Source: Micromonospora thermarum (GTDB taxonomy: Bacteria > Actinomycetota > Actinomycetes > Mycobacteriales > Micromonosporaceae). From it: 64,000 nt of DNA. Below the pieces are notes generated by a model. That model was not told the origin of the DNA and ran no database searches. It worked only from the letters and a program-made list of their open reading frames with translations. Positions 16,454-27,003 of the stretch are shown piece after piece (positions within the stretch are counted from its first letter, which is position 1; every line of letters begins with the position of its first letter). The stretch covers positions 124,001 to 188,000 of the forward strand of contig NZ_JAATEO010000002.1 in assembly GCF_012034245.1 (NCBI RefSeq). The letters run 5' to 3'. The translations under genes and the position numbers were made by a program.

Positions 16454-16482
16454 CGGCCGGTGGGGCTCCGCCCCACCGGCCG
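16454..16482 (+). terminator. Hairpin terminator after the PRC-barrel gene
   Basis: Perfect 13-bp stem CGGCCGGTGGGGC (16454-16466) / GCCCCACCGGCCG (16470-16482) with a 3-nt loop, no U-tract. It lies just before the -10 box of the next gene. Confidence 0.7.
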
Positions 16483-16483
16483 T

Positions 16484-16489
16484 TACCGT
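16484..16489 (+). promoter_or_regulatory. -10 box of a probable leaderless promoter for the tyrosine phosphatase
   Basis: TACCGT lies 6 nt before the GTG start at 16496, with no Shine-Dalgarno sequence between. It sits just past the terminator hairpin of the preceding gene, so the phosphatase would be transcribed alone. Confidence 0.6.
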
Positions 16490-16495
16490 GTCAGG

Positions 16496-17224
16496 GTGGA
16501 CGCAATCGAGGTCACCCGCTTCTCCACCCTGTTCAACTTCCGCGACGTCGGCGGGCCGGTCGGCCACGACGGCCGCGCCGTCCGCCGGGGCCGGCTCTTC
16601 CGCTCCGACTCACCGCACCGCCTGGACGAGGCCGACCGGGACGCCCTGGCCGCGCTCGGGGTCCGGACCGTGCTGGACCTGCGCCGCCCGTACGAAGTGG
16701 AGCGCGACGGCCGGATCCCGGACCTGGACGGCGTGACCTGGCGGCACATCCACCCCGAGCACGCCGAGTGGAGCGACAACCCGTACCGGCCCGGCGCCGA
16801 CCTGGCCCGCTACCTCGCCGACCGGTACGCGGACATGGCGCAGACCGGCACCGCCGGGCTGGGCGAGGCGATCGCGCTGATCGCCGACGAGGTCAACGCC
16901 CCGGTGCTGGTGCACTGCGTGGCCGGCAAGGACCGCACCGGCATCGTCTGCGGCCTCACGCTCGCCGTGCTCGGCGTCTCCGACGCCGACATCGCGGCCG
17001 ACTACGCACTGAGCACCGAGGCCGGCGAGAAGTTCATGGCCTGGTTCATGTCGACCGGGAAGCAGGTGCGGCCGGGGCTGCCGCCGCTCACCTGCCCCGA
17101 GGAGGCGATGCTGCTGTTCCTCGCCGAGCTTCGCGAGGGGTACGGCTCGGTGGAGGGGTACCTGCGCCACGCGGGCGTCACGGACGCGCAGCTCGACATC
17201 CTCCGCGACCACCTGCTGGAGTGA
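16496..17224 (+). CDS. Tyrosine-protein phosphatase (PtpB-like)
   Basis: 242 residues from GTG 16496. The P-loop HCVAGKDRTG (Cys-141, Arg-147) is the CX5R signature, with Lys and Asp in the loop as in Mycobacterium PtpB and lipid-phosphatase-like enzymes. NFRDVGG at about 14-20 is the other family mark. Dephosphorylates phosphotyrosine or phosphoinositides; substrate unknown. No signal peptide, although PtpB-type enzymes can be released. It has its own promoter box and a strong shared terminator downstream. Confidence 0.88.
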   Translation: MDAIEVTRFSTLFNFRDVGGPVGHDGRAVRRGRLFRSDSPHRLDEADRDALAALGVRTVLDLRRPYEVERDGRIPDLDGVTWRHIHPEHAEWSDNPYRPGADLARYLADRYADMAQTGTAGLGEAIALIADEVNAPVLVHCVAGKDRTGIVCGLTLAVLGVSDADIAADYALSTEAGEKFMAWFMSTGKQVRPGLPPLTCPEEAMLLFLAELREGYGSVEGYLRHAGVTDAQLDILRDHLLE

Positions 17225-17263
17225 CGTGAGGGGCTCCTCCCCGTCGGGAGGAGCCCCTCACGT
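17224..17263. terminator. Bidirectional terminator between the phosphatase and ilvE
   Basis: A perfect 18-bp stem, left arm 17224-17241 (starting ACGTGAGGGG) and right arm 17246-17263, with a 4-nt loop CGTC. It lies between converging stops at 17224 and 17270 and can end both transcripts. Confidence 0.85.
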
Positions 17264-17269
17264 GACACC

Positions 17270-18367
17270 TCAGAACACGCGGTGGACCCAGTCGTGCGGG
17301 TCCGCGGCGTTGCCCCGCTGGATGTCGACCAGCTGCTGGCGCAGGGCCATCGTGACCCGGCCCGGCTCCCCACCGCCGATGAGGAACTCGCCGTCCGGGA
17401 AGCGCACCGTGCCGATCGGGGTGATCACGGCGGCGGTGCCGCAGGCGAACACCTCGCGCAGCCGGCCGCTGGCCGCGTCGGCCTGCCAGTCGGCGAACGT
17501 GACCGGCCGCTCCTCCACCCGGTGCCCCGCGCCGGCGGCCAGGGTGAGCACCGACTCCCGGGTGATGCCGGGCAGGATCGTGCCGGTCAGCGGCGGGGTG
17601 ACCAGCGTGTCGTCGTCGTAGACGAAGAAGACGTTCATGCCGCCCAGCTCGTCGACGAACCGGCGCTCCACCGCGTCGAGGAAGACGACCTGGTCGCAGC
17701 CGTGCTCGATCGCCTCCGCCTGCGCGACGAGGGAGGCGGCGTAGTTGCCGCCGCACTTGGCCGCGCCGGTGCCGCCCGGCGCCGCGCGCGTGTAGTCCGG
17801 CGAGACCCAGACCGTCACCGGCCGGACCCCGCCAGAGAAGTACGCCCCGACCGGGGAGGCGATCACCGCGTACAGGTACTCGTTGGCGGGGCGGACACCG
17901 AGGAACACCTCGCTGGCGAACATGAACGGTCGCAGGTAGAGGCTGCCGTCCTCGCCCTCCGGGATCCACTCGCGGTCGACCTCGATGAGCTTGTGCAGCG
18001 AGTCGACGAAGGTCTCCTCGGGCAGCGTGGGCATCGCCATCCGCCGGGCGGACTCGGCGAACCGCGCCGCGTTGGCGTACGGGCGGAACATCGTCACCCC
18101 GCCGTCGGCGCACCGGTACGCCTTCATCCCCTCGAAGATCTCCTGCGCGTAGTGCAGGACGGCGGCGGCCGGGTCCATCGGGATCGGCGCCCGCGCCTCG
18201 ACCCGGGCGTCGTACCAGCCCTTGCCGTCGGCGTAGCGGATGGTGACCATGTGGTCGGTGAAGACCCGCCCGAAGCCGGGGTTGGCCAGCAGGGCGGCCC
18301 GGTCGGCGGCGGATACCGGCGCGGGATTCGGACGGATCTCGAAGTCGAGCTTGTCACCACCGCTCAT
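17270..18367 (-). CDS. ilvE: Branched-chain amino acid aminotransferase
   Basis: 365 residues of the class IV (fold type IV) aminotransferases. Final transamination to Leu, Ile and Val using pyridoxal phosphate. The PLP lysine is Lys-204 in [22 protein letters not shown] near 76-85 and the C-terminal [15 protein letters not shown] substrate loop are typical. Length matches the actinobacterial IlvE (about 365). The ATG start at 18367 is preferred since GGGAGG lies 8 nt before it, although the frame continues upstream. It probably has its own promoter, 230 nt past the leuB stop. Confidence 0.95.
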   Translation of the reverse strand: MSGGDKLDFEIRPNPAPVSAADRAALLANPGFGRVFTDHMVTIRYADGKGWYDARVEARAPIPMDPAAAVLHYAQEIFEGMKAYRCADGGVTMFRPYANAARFAESARRMAMPTLPEETFVDSLHKLIEVDREWIPEGEDGSLYLRPFMFASEVFLGVRPANEYLYAVIASPVGAYFSGGVRPVTVWVSPDYTRAAPGGTGAAKCGGNYAASLVAQAEAIEHGCDQVVFLDAVERRFVDELGGMNVFFVYDDDTLVTPPLTGTILPGITRESVLTLAAGAGHRVEERPVTFADWQADAASGRLREVFACGTAAVITPIGTVRFPDGEFLIGGGEPGRVTMALRQQLVDIQRGNAADPHDWVHRVF

Positions 18368-18599
18368 CGCGCTGACCTCCCTGGGGGGGAATGGCGGCAC
18401 ACAGGTCCGCATGCCGAGAAATCTGGTGCGAGAAACTTACCCCGAACGGTCGTTCAGCGGGTAGCGCCGCCGGGGCCGCGGGCACCGCCGGAAGGCCCGA
18501 CAGGGCACCGCCCCTGGTGACGGGGACCGGGCCGGTCGGGGCCACGGGCGCCGGGTGCGGGGCCCGTGTCGCGGTCGCCGCGCGGGCGACCGGGCGGGT

Positions 18600-19631
18600 T
18601 CAGGCGGTCGCGTACGCGGCCAGCCGGTCACCGACCTCGTCGGTGCGTACCGGTACGCCGGGCGTCCGCGAGGCCAGTTCGGTGCCGACCGCGGCGGTGA
18701 TCCGGGCCGCCTCCTCGGCGTGGCCGAGCTGGTCGAGCAGGAGGGCGGCGGAGAGCACCGCCGCCACCGGGTCGGCCACACCGCGGCCGGCGATGTCCGG
18801 CGCGGAGCCGTGCACCGGCTCGAACATCGACGGGTACGCGCCCTCGGGGTTGATGCTGCCGCTGGCCGCGAGCCCGATGCCACCGGTGACCGCGGCGGCG
18901 ATGTCGGTGAGGATGTCACCGAACAGGTTGTCGGTGACCACCACGTCGTACCGCTGGGGCTGGGTCACCAGGAACATCGCGGCGGCGTCGACGTGCTGGT
19001 ACTCCGTCGTCACGTCGGGGTGCTCGGCGGCGACCGTCTCGAAGGTGCGCGCCCACAGCGAGCCCGCGTGGGTGAGCACGTTGGTCTTGTGCACGAGGGT
19101 CACCTTGCGCCGCTCCCGGCGGCGGGCGCGGGCGAACGCGTCCCGGATCACCCGCTCCACCCCGTGCCGGGTGTTGAGGCTCTCCTCGGTGGCGATCTCG
19201 GCGGGGGTGCCCCGGTGCAGGCTGCCGCCGGCGCCCGCGTACAGGCCCTCGGTGCCCTCGCGCACCACGACCAGGTCGACCTCGCCGGGCTTGACTCCGC
19301 CGAGCGGGCCGGCGGTGCCGGGCCAGAGCCGCGACGGGCGCAGGTTCACGTACTGGTCGAAGGCGAACCGCAGCTTGAGCAGCAGACCCCGTTCCAGCAC
19401 GCCGGGCGGGACGCTCGGGTCGCCGACCGCGCCCAGCAGGATGGCGTCGTGCCCGGCCAGCTCGTCGAGCACCGAGTCGGGCAGCACCTCGCCGGTGCGG
19501 TGGTAACGGGCGGCGCCGAGGTCGTACTCGGTGGCCTCCACACTCGGGAGGACCGCGTCGACGACCTTGCGGGCCTGCGCGACCACCTCAGGGCCGATAC
19601 CGTCCCCGGCCACCACCGCGATCCGTGCCAC
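18600..19631 (-). CDS. leuB: 3-isopropylmalate dehydrogenase
   Basis: 343 residues. NAD-dependent oxidative decarboxylation of 3-isopropylmalate in leucine synthesis. Begins with [17 protein letters not shown] motif (residues 4-15); the metal and substrate motif [15 protein letters not shown] and the Glu/His-rich [18 protein letters not shown] block are intact. The start is GTG 19631 with AAGGAG about 7 nt upstream. It may also serve in isoleucine synthesis from citramalate. It lies upstream of ilvE on the same strand. Confidence 0.95.
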   Translation of the reverse strand: MARIAVVAGDGIGPEVVAQARKVVDAVLPSVEATEYDLGAARYHRTGEVLPDSVLDELAGHDAILLGAVGDPSVPPGVLERGLLLKLRFAFDQYVNLRPSRLWPGTAGPLGGVKPGEVDLVVVREGTEGLYAGAGGSLHRGTPAEIATEESLNTRHGVERVIRDAFARARRRERRKVTLVHKTNVLTHAGSLWARTFETVAAEHPDVTTEYQHVDAAAMFLVTQPQRYDVVVTDNLFGDILTDIAAAVTGGIGLAASGSINPEGAYPSMFEPVHGSAPDIAGRGVADPVAAVLSAALLLDQLGHAEEAARITAAVGTELASRTPGVPVRTDEVGDRLAAYATA

Positions 19632-19846
19632 GCTGCGCTCCTTCGCTCCACCGTCGCACCGACGGTACGCCGCCGTCCCGCCTCCCGGTACAAATCTTCC
19701 AGCATTCGGGAAACCAGGATGCACAGAAGGCTTCCAGGTGACATTCATGGTGCGGTCATCTCGGCTGCCTAGCCTGATGACCAGCGGGTCACGGGGGCTC
19801 GCGACCGGCGCCGCGACGGGGCGGAGCCGTCGGCCGAGGAGGCACG

Positions 19847-20698
19847 GTGATTATGAGGATCGACGAGCAGCCACGCACCCGGTGGGTCGACACGTCGGTC
19901 TTCCAGCCCCACCCGCGCCCGGACCTGCGCCTCGGCGCCCTGCACCACCGCGTCGACGGAGGCACGGCGACCGAAGACCGCATCGCCGTCCAGCACACGG
20001 TCCGCACCGCCACCGCCGAGTACACGCTGCTGCTCAACGCGCCCGAGCGGCTCGGCCGCCGGGGCGTCGGCGAGGCGCTGCGCGACGCGGTGGCGGAGCT
20101 GCGCGCGATCGACCTCACCTACGGGCCGACGCGGCCGGAGAGCCTGGTCTCCCGACTGCGCCGGGGCGAGATCAGCGCGGAGTCGTACCCGCCACTCGCC
20201 GACCTGGTGGACCGCTGCGCCGCGATGCGGGCCGCCACCGACGGCTGGTTCGACGCGTGGGCCGTCCCCGGCGGCTTCGACCCGGGCGGCCTGCTCGGCG
20301 GGTGGGCGGTCGAGCAGGCGGCGGCCCGGTTGCGCGCCACGGGCGTCCACGACTACGCCGTGCTCACGGGCGCCGACCTCGTCGTACGCGGCCACGCGCC
20401 GCACGGCGGCCCCTGGCGGGTGGCGGTGCACCACCCCACGGACCGGCGGCGCGCCCCGCTCGTGCTGGAGATGACCGCCGGCGCGGTCGGCACGTCCGGC
20501 GTGACCGGGCGACAGGGACACGTCGTGGACCCGCACACCGGCGAGCCGGCCGACCACCTGGTCTCCGCCACCGTCATCGGGCCGGACCTGGCCGTCGCCG
20601 ACGCCTACGCCACCGCGCTCTACGCCGCCGGCCCCGCCGGCCTGGCCTGGTTCCGCGACGGATCCGACTACCGCGCGCTCTTCGCCCACCGCCGCTGA
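19847..20698 (+). CDS. FAD:protein FMN transferase (ApbE family)
   Basis: 283 residues. ApbE enzymes link FMN covalently to a Thr or Ser of flavoproteins and bind FAD and magnesium. Seen here: [20 protein letters not shown] near residues 145-160 (the FDPxGxxKGxA block of the family), and the late motif [29 protein letters not shown] with the conserved His and Asp. No signal peptide, so it acts inside the cell or is a variant. The GTG start has GAGGAGG 5 nt upstream; the ATG 6 nt later is further from that site. Its target flavoprotein is not evident here. Confidence 0.82.
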   Translation: MIMRIDEQPRTRWVDTSVFQPHPRPDLRLGALHHRVDGGTATEDRIAVQHTVRTATAEYTLLLNAPERLGRRGVGEALRDAVAELRAIDLTYGPTRPESLVSRLRRGEISAESYPPLADLVDRCAAMRAATDGWFDAWAVPGGFDPGGLLGGWAVEQAAARLRATGVHDYAVLTGADLVVRGHAPHGGPWRVAVHHPTDRRRAPLVLEMTAGAVGTSGVTGRQGHVVDPHTGEPADHLVSATVIGPDLAVADAYATALYAAGPAGLAWFRDGSDYRALFAHRR

Positions 20699-21051
20699 CG
20701 GAAGTTGTTCCCGGGGGCGCCGGCGGACGGACGGAAGCTCGGCGAGTGGCCCCTCGGCAGCCGGTACGCGATCGGCCCCCACGGTCTCGGCAACGACCGT
20801 GAGGGCCGGTCAGCGACGAGTGCGCGTGGCTCGCGCAATCGAGGGGTGCGGGCCGGGCGGGCCCGGACGTCGACCTCGCCACCCGAAGACGGGCCCACGT
20901 CACGCGCTCGGCCAGTGACCGCACGGGTACGCTAGCGAATCGACGCAACTCGACGCAAGAGTCTCCACCACGGACCCTCCCGACAAGAATGCGACGGGCC
21001 TGCGGCGGGGCAATTTCGACACGGTGAACGACGGATGGCACGCTGTCCGCC
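20699..21051. other. Intergenic region without a recognised gene
   Basis: 353 nt between the ApbE-like gene and the next CDS. Two short open frames cross it but have no ribosome site and an Arg-rich, non-biological composition. Before the GTG at 21052, CACGCT lies 7 nt upstream and may be a -10 box. Confidence 0.45.
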
Positions 21052-21408
21052 GTGAGTTTCGATCTCAGCGTGTGGGCCCTGCCGGACGGGGCGACGCCCG
21101 AGGACGTACGAGCGGCGGTGCAACGGTGCCGGCAGGGCCAGCACACCGACCGCCAACCCGATCCCCGGGTCGTCGCCTTCTACCGGTCGATCACCACCGC
21201 GTACCCGGACCGTCCGGCCGGCGGGGACACGCCGTGGGCGGTGGCGCCGCTGCACGCGGCCGGTGACCACGTCGAACTGAACCTGCACCCGACCTGCGAG
21301 GACCAGGTGCTGCTGGACATCGAGCGGCTGGCCGGCGAGTACGGACTGATGCTCTTCGACGCCCAGGACGGCTCGGTCTACCCACCGCCCACCCGCGTCA
21401 CCACCTGA
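21052..21408 (+). CDS. Conserved hypothetical protein
   Basis: 118 residues, not recognised. Composition and codon use are normal for the region (third positions strongly G/C), so it should be real. Begins MSFDLSVWALPDG, with an alternation of strands and helices suggesting a small alpha-beta domain; there is no membrane segment, signal peptide or Cys cluster. The GTG start may be leaderless (CACGCT 7 nt upstream). It shares a bidirectional terminator with serA. Confidence 0.7.
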   Translation: MSFDLSVWALPDGATPEDVRAAVQRCRQGQHTDRQPDPRVVAFYRSITTAYPDRPAGGDTPWAVAPLHAAGDHVELNLHPTCEDQVLLDIERLAGEYGLMLFDAQDGSVYPPPTRVTT

Positions 21409-21423
21409 CGCCCCGCGGAGGCG

Positions 21424-21457
21424 GCGGAGGGGCCCGGTGCGTGCCGGGCCCCTCCGC
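21424..21457. terminator. Bidirectional terminator between the hypothetical gene and serA
   Basis: 14-bp perfect stem GCGGAGGGGCCCGG (21424-21437) / CCGGGCCCCTCCGC (21444-21457) with a 6-nt loop between converging stops at 21408 and 21472. Confidence 0.8.
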
Positions 21458-21471
21458 GTCGTGCGCTCAGG

Positions 21472-23070
21472 TCACTCGTCGCGCAGGTCCGCGGCGCTGG
21501 CCGCGGTCGCGCCGATCGAGTCGGCCGCCGAGGTGAGCAGGTCGGCGCCGAGCGCCTGGTCGACGGTGAGCGTCATCAGCGTCTCGCCACCGGCCTCCCG
21601 GCGGGCCACCTGCATGGCGGCGATGTTGATGCCGGCCTCACCGAGCAGGGTGCCGACGGTGCCGACCACGCCGGGCCGGTCGACGTAGCGGAGGAAGACG
21701 AGGATGCCCTCCGCACCGATCTCGACGTCGAAGCCGTCCACCTCGGTCAGCTTGATGATGTCGCGGGTGCCGGCGGTGGTGACGGTGCCGGAGACGCTGA
21801 CCGTACGGCCGTCGGGCAGGGCGCCGCGGATCGTGACCAGCACCGGGTGGTCGACGGTCTCGGCCTGGGTCGTGAGGGAGACCTCGACGCCCCGCTCGGC
21901 CGCGAGGTGCGGCGCGTTGACGTAGGTGACCTGCTCCTCGACCACCGAGCTGAACAGCCCCTTGGTGGCGGCGAGCTTGAGCACCGAGACGTCGTGGCTG
22001 ACGATCTCGCCGCGGACCTCGACGGTCACGCTGGCGGCCACCCCGCCGGCGACCGCCGTGAAGGCCCGGCCGAGCTTCTCCGCCAGCGGCAGCAGCGGCC
22101 GGACGTCCTCGGCGACCACGCCGCCGGCCTGCACGTTCACCGCGTCCGGCACGAACTCGCCCTGGAGGGCCAGCTTGACGCTCCTGGCGACGGCCAGGCC
22201 GGCCTTGTCCTGCGCCTCGGCGGTGGACGCGCCCAGGTGCGGGGTGGCGACCACGTTGTCGAACGCGAACAGCGGCGAGGAGGTGCAGGGCTCCTTGGCG
22301 TACACGTCGACGCCGGCGCCGGCGACCCGGCCCTCGGCGATGGCGTCCGCGAGGGCCTGCTCGTCGACCAGGCCACCCCGTGCGGCGTTGACGATCCGCA
22401 CGCCGGGCTTGACGATCGCCAGCTCCTTCTCCCCGATCAGGCCGACGGTCTCGGGCGTCTTCGGCAGGTGGATCGAGATGAAGTCGCTCTCCCGCAGCAG
22501 CTCCTCGAGGCCGACGAGGCGGACGCCGAGCTGGGCCGCCCGGGCCGGCTGGATGTACGGGTCGTACGCGATCAGCCGGGTGCCGAACGCGGCGATCCGC
22601 TGCGCGAAGAGCACGCCGATGCGGCCGAGGCCGACCACGCCGACGGTCTTGCCCTGGATCTCCACGCCGGTGTACTTCGACCGCTTCCACTCCCCCGCCT
22701 TCAGCGCGGCGCTGGCGCTGGCGGTGTTGCGGGCGACCGCAAGCAGCAGCGCGACGGCCTGCTCGGCGGCGGAGACGATGTTGGAGGTGGGGGCGTTGAC
22801 GACCATGACGCCCCGCGCGGTGGCGGCCGGCACCTCGACGTTGTCCAGGCCGACGCCGGCCCGGGCGACGACCTTCAGGCGCGGCGCGGCGGCGATCGCC
22901 TCGGCGTCAATCTGGGTCGCACTGCGGACGATGACGGCGTCGGCCTCGGAGAGCGCCGAGAGCAGGGCCGGTCGGTCGGTGCCGTCCACGTGACGGACGT
23001 CGAAGTCGTGGGCGAGCACCTCGATGGCGGCGGGAGCGAGTTCTTCGGCGATCAGTACGACAGGATTCAT
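21472..23070 (-). CDS. serA: D-3-phosphoglycerate dehydrogenase
   Basis: 532 residues, the long three-domain SerA type. The first step of serine synthesis. Substrate/NAD domains: nucleotide-binding GLGRIGVLFAQRIAAFG near 150, the active-site His in PHLGASTAEAQ near 280. An ASB intervening domain follows (about 320-450), then the ACT domain (455-525: LRYVDRPGVVGTVGTLLGEAGINIA), which carries serine feedback in the Mycobacterium enzyme. ATG start. Located within the leu/ilv genes; serine and branched-chain synthesis draw on related carbon pools. Confidence 0.95.
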   Translation of the reverse strand: MNPVVLIAEELAPAAIEVLAHDFDVRHVDGTDRPALLSALSEADAVIVRSATQIDAEAIAAAPRLKVVARAGVGLDNVEVPAATARGVMVVNAPTSNIVSAAEQAVALLLAVARNTASASAALKAGEWKRSKYTGVEIQGKTVGVVGLGRIGVLFAQRIAAFGTRLIAYDPYIQPARAAQLGVRLVGLEELLRESDFISIHLPKTPETVGLIGEKELAIVKPGVRIVNAARGGLVDEQALADAIAEGRVAGAGVDVYAKEPCTSSPLFAFDNVVATPHLGASTAEAQDKAGLAVARSVKLALQGEFVPDAVNVQAGGVVAEDVRPLLPLAEKLGRAFTAVAGGVAASVTVEVRGEIVSHDVSVLKLAATKGLFSSVVEEQVTYVNAPHLAAERGVEVSLTTQAETVDHPVLVTIRGALPDGRTVSVSGTVTTAGTRDIIKLTEVDGFDVEIGAEGILVFLRYVDRPGVVGTVGTLLGEAGINIAAMQVARREAGGETLMTLTVDQALGADLLTSAADSIGATAASAADLRDE

Positions 23071-23201
23071 TGGTCCTCGTAGATGTCGTCAGAGCGGTCG
23101 GCCGGTCGGCGGGAGGCGACGTTGCGCCCCGCCCTGGTCCGGGCCCATGGCCGTCAGGTGCCGGCTACGCACCTACTGGGATCGTAGGGGGCCGGTCGTG
23201 C

Positions 23202-23228
23202 CACTCACCCCGGACACCGGGGTGAGTG
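23202..23228. other. Strong hairpin upstream of serA
   Basis: Perfect 12-bp stem CACTCACCCCGG (23202-23213) / CCGGGGTGAGTG (23217-23228), loop ACA. It lies 132 nt before the serA start on its strand and downstream of a separate ilvC terminator, so it may be a second terminator or a control element of serA. A 10-bp palindrome AACGATCGTT sits nearby at 23259-23268. Confidence 0.5.
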
Positions 23229-23284
23229 CCCTCACAAACGGCACATGACGTGCAGATTAACGATCGTTCGGGGGCAGGACACGA

Positions 23285-23329
23285 CGGCACCCGGGCACCG
23301 CGCCGGGGAGAGCGCGGGCCCGGGTGCCG
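23285..23329 (-). terminator. Terminator of ilvC (end of ilvBNC)
   Basis: 12-bp stem CGGCACCCGGGC (23285-23296) / GCCCGGGTGCCG (23318-23329) with a 21-nt loop, 21 nt after the ilvC stop on the minus strand. Confidence 0.65.
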
Positions 23330-23349
23330 CACGGTGGAACGCTTCCGGG

Positions 23350-24423
<1,074 letters not shown>

Positions 24424-24939
24424 TCAGGCGGCCCGGAGCGCCGGACCGGCGGTGATGGAGCGCGAGCCGCGCCCGATCGCCACCGTGCCGGACTGGACCA
24501 TCTCCTTGATGCCGAACGGTTCGAGGTCGCGCAGCAGCGCGTCCAGCTTGTCGGGGGTGCCGGTCGCCTCGATGGTCAGCGTGTCCGGCGCGACGTCGAC
24601 CACCCGGGCGCGGAACAGGTTGACCGTCTCCAGCACCTGACCCCGCGCGTTGCGGTCCGCGCGAACCTTGACCAGCAGCAGTTCGCGGGCGACGGACACC
24701 TGCGGGTCCAGCTCAACGATCTTGAGTACGTTCACCAGCTTGTTGAGCTGCTTGGTGACCTGCTCCAGCGGGGACGACTCGGCGTTGACCACGATGGTGA
24801 TGCGGGAGACGTCCGGGTTCTCGGTCTCGCCGACGGCGAGGCTGTCGATGTTGAAGCCACGCCGGGAGAACAGCCCGGACACCCGGGCCAGGACGCCGGG
24901 CTTGTTCTCCACCAGGACGCTCAGCGTGTGCATGGTCAT
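24424..24939 (-). CDS. ilvN: Acetolactate synthase small (regulatory) subunit
   Basis: 171 residues. It activates IlvB and gives valine feedback inhibition. N-terminal ACT domain (HTLSVLVENKPGVLARVSGLF from residue 4) with the valine-site motif, then the C-terminal ALS_SS domain (TPDKLDALLRDLEPFGIKEMVQSG). Length is normal (about 160-175). The ATG shares one base with the ilvB stop (TGATG), which couples the two subunits. Confidence 0.97.
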   Translation of the reverse strand: MTMHTLSVLVENKPGVLARVSGLFSRRGFNIDSLAVGETENPDVSRITIVVNAESSPLEQVTKQLNKLVNVLKIVELDPQVSVARELLLVKVRADRNARGQVLETVNLFRARVVDVAPDTLTIEATGTPDKLDALLRDLEPFGIKEMVQSGTVAIGRGSRSITAGPALRAA

Positions 24940-26819
24940 CAGATGTCATCCTCGTCGAAGGCCGGGCGGACGCCGCGGGCGAACATGATCTCGTCGTTGC
25001 TGGTGCCGGCGGCGACCATCGGCCACACCATCGCGTCCTTGCCGACCACGAAGTCGATGACCACCGGGGCGTCGTTGATGGCCATCGCGGCCTCGATCGT
25101 CTTGTCGACGTCCTCGGCCGTCTCGCAGCGCAGGCCGATGCAGCCCAGCGCCTCGGCGAGCTTCACGAAGTCCGGGATGCGGTGCTTGTGCGTGCCCAGG
25201 TCCGTGTTGGAGTAGCGCTCCCCGTAGAACAGGGTCTGCCACTGGCGCACCATGCCGAGGTTGCCGTTGTTGATGACGGCGATCTTGACCGGGATGCCCT
25301 CCAGCGCGCAGGTCGCCAGCTCCTGGTTGGTCATCTGGAAGCAGCCGTCGCCGTCGATCCCCCAGACCACCGTGTCCGGCTTGCCGACCTTGGCGCCCAT
25401 GGCCGCCGGCACCGCGTACCCCATCGTGCCGAGACCGCCGGAGTTCAACCACGTGTACGGCTTCTCGTACGAGATGAACTGGGACGCCCACATCTGGTGC
25501 TGGCCGACACCGGCGACGTAGATGGCGTCCGGGCCGGCGATCTCGCCGAGCCGCTTGATGACGTACTGCGGGGACAGGGTGCCGTCGGCCGGCTCCTCGT
25601 ACCCCAGCGGGTAGCGCTTGCGCAGGTCGTCGAGCTGGGTCCACCAGTCGGCGAGGTCGGGACGGTGCCCGCCCGCCTGCTCGGTGGTGACCGCGCCGAT
25701 CAGCTCGTCGATGACGTGCTTGGCGTCGCCCACGATCGGCACGTCCGCGTGGCGGTTCTTGCCGATCTCGGCCGGGTCGATGTCGGCGTGCACGACGGTC
25801 GCGTCCGGGGCGAACGAGTCCAGCCGGCCGGTGACCCGGTCGTCGAACCGCGCGCCGAGCGCGACGATCAGATCCGCCTTCTGGAAGCCGTAGACCGCCG
25901 CCACGGTGCCGTGCATGCCGGGCATGCCGAGGTGCTGCGGGTGCGAGTCGGGGAACGCGCCGAGCGCCATCAGCGTGGTGACCACCGGGATGCCGGTCAG
26001 CTCGGCGAGCTTGCGCAGCCCCTCGGTGGCGCCGGCCTTGAGCACGCCGCCGCCGACGTACAGCACCGGCCGCCGGGCGACGGCCATGAGCCGGGCCGCC
26101 TCGCGGATCTGCTTGCCGTGCGGGTGCAGCGTCGGCCGGTAGCCGGGCAGGTCGAGCGTCGGCGGCCAGGCGAACGTCGTCGGCGCCTGGAGGACGTCCT
26201 TGGGGATGTCCACCAGGACCGGGCCGGGCCGGCCGGTCGAGGCGAGGTGGAACGCCTCGGCGAGCACCCGGGGGATCTCGTCGGCGTTCTGGACCAGGAA
26301 GTTGTGCTTGGTGATCGGCAGGGTGATGCCCTGGATGTCCGCCTCCTGGAAGGCGTCCGTGCCGATCGAGGGCCGCGCGACCTGGCCGGTGATCGCCACC
26401 ATCGGCACCGAGTCCATGTACGCGTCGGCGATCGGCGTGACCAGGTTCGTCGCGCCCGGCCCGGAGGTGGCGATGCAGACGCCGACCCGGCCGGTGGCCT
26501 GCGCGTAGCCGGTCGCGGCGTGCCCGGCGCCCTGCTCGTGCCGGACCAGGATGTGCCGGACGGTGGAGTCGTAGAGCGGGTCGTACGCCGGCAGGATCGC
26601 GCCACCGGGGATGCCGAAGACGACGTCGACGCCGAGGGCTTCGAGGGACCGCACGAGCGAACCGGCACCGGAGACCTGGGCCGGGGCGGGGGTGCGTACC
26701 CCCGGGACGGTCGGGGTGGTCGCGGCGCGGGCGGCCGGCTCGGCGTCGCGGGCCGGCTCGGCGGCCGCGCGGGCCCGCCGGGCGGAGTTGGCGAGGGTCT
26801 CGGGCGTGGGTCTCGTCAT
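24939..26819 (-). CDS. ilvB: Acetolactate synthase large (catalytic) subunit
   Basis: 626 residues. Thiamine diphosphate enzyme forming acetolactate from pyruvate or acetohydroxybutyrate with 2-ketobutyrate. The glutamate that activates ThDP is in [16 protein letters not shown] / [19 protein letters not shown]; the ThDP/magnesium motif [15 protein letters not shown] and the following NNGNLGM are intact. A Glu/Ala/Arg-rich extension of about 50 residues precedes the core. Start ATG 26819. It lies behind a leader with terminator (26,907-26,999), so expression is probably attenuated by branched-chain amino acid supply. Confidence 0.96.
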   Translation of the reverse strand: MTRPTPETLANSARRARAAAEPARDAEPAARAATTPTVPGVRTPAPAQVSGAGSLVRSLEALGVDVVFGIPGGAILPAYDPLYDSTVRHILVRHEQGAGHAATGYAQATGRVGVCIATSGPGATNLVTPIADAYMDSVPMVAITGQVARPSIGTDAFQEADIQGITLPITKHNFLVQNADEIPRVLAEAFHLASTGRPGPVLVDIPKDVLQAPTTFAWPPTLDLPGYRPTLHPHGKQIREAARLMAVARRPVLYVGGGVLKAGATEGLRKLAELTGIPVVTTLMALGAFPDSHPQHLGMPGMHGTVAAVYGFQKADLIVALGARFDDRVTGRLDSFAPDATVVHADIDPAEIGKNRHADVPIVGDAKHVIDELIGAVTTEQAGGHRPDLADWWTQLDDLRKRYPLGYEEPADGTLSPQYVIKRLGEIAGPDAIYVAGVGQHQMWASQFISYEKPYTWLNSGGLGTMGYAVPAAMGAKVGKPDTVVWGIDGDGCFQMTNQELATCALEGIPVKIAVINNGNLGMVRQWQTLFYGERYSNTDLGTHKHRIPDFVKLAEALGCIGLRCETAEDVDKTIEAAMAINDAPVVIDFVVGKDAMVWPMVAAGTSNDEIMFARGVRPAFDEDDI

Positions 26820-26906
26820 GGCGGTTCAGGCCTTCGGCTGGAGTGGGTGCGGCTCTCGGGCAGTGGAACGCGGGCGGGGCCCGCACCGATGGGGTCTGAC
26901 GGCAAC

Positions 26907-26964
26907 AAAAAAGCCCACGTGCAGGATGCACGGGGCCAGCGCACTCTCAGCGGGAGAGTGCGCT
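26907..26964 (-). terminator. ilvB attenuator: pause/anti-terminator hairpin and intrinsic terminator
   Basis: On the minus strand, an 11-bp perfect stem (AGCGCACTCTC / GAGAGTGCGCT, genomic 26938-26964) is followed at once by a second stem with arms at 26927-26936 and 26913-26923 (10 pairs, one bulge, 3-nt loop). The second stem runs straight into six U residues. It lies 88 nt before the ilvB start. Order leader peptide, first hairpin, terminator is the classical attenuator layout. Confidence 0.8.
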
Positions 26965-26999
26965 CACGTAAGTACTCGACGCGACCAGTTCGACGACAT
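26964..26999 (-). CDS. Candidate ilvB leader peptide (MSSNWSRRVLT)
   Basis: An 11-codon frame with ATG reads M-S-S-N-W-S-R-R-V-L-T and stops at TGA within the first hairpin. Val and Leu are consecutive, in the position where stalling would affect the hairpin, but the peptide is less rich in branched residues than in other ilvB leaders. No Shine-Dalgarno sequence; CAGGCT lies 7 nt upstream as a -10 box, so it may be leaderless. It is the only short frame that ends at the attenuator. Confidence 0.55.
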   Translation of the reverse strand: MSSNWSRRVLT

Positions 27000-27003
27000 G
27001 CGG

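Noticed and set aside
20705..20935. Small plus-strand frame of 76 codons
   Set aside because: No ribosome site, Arg/Ser-rich composition and no neighbour coupling; treated as intergenic.
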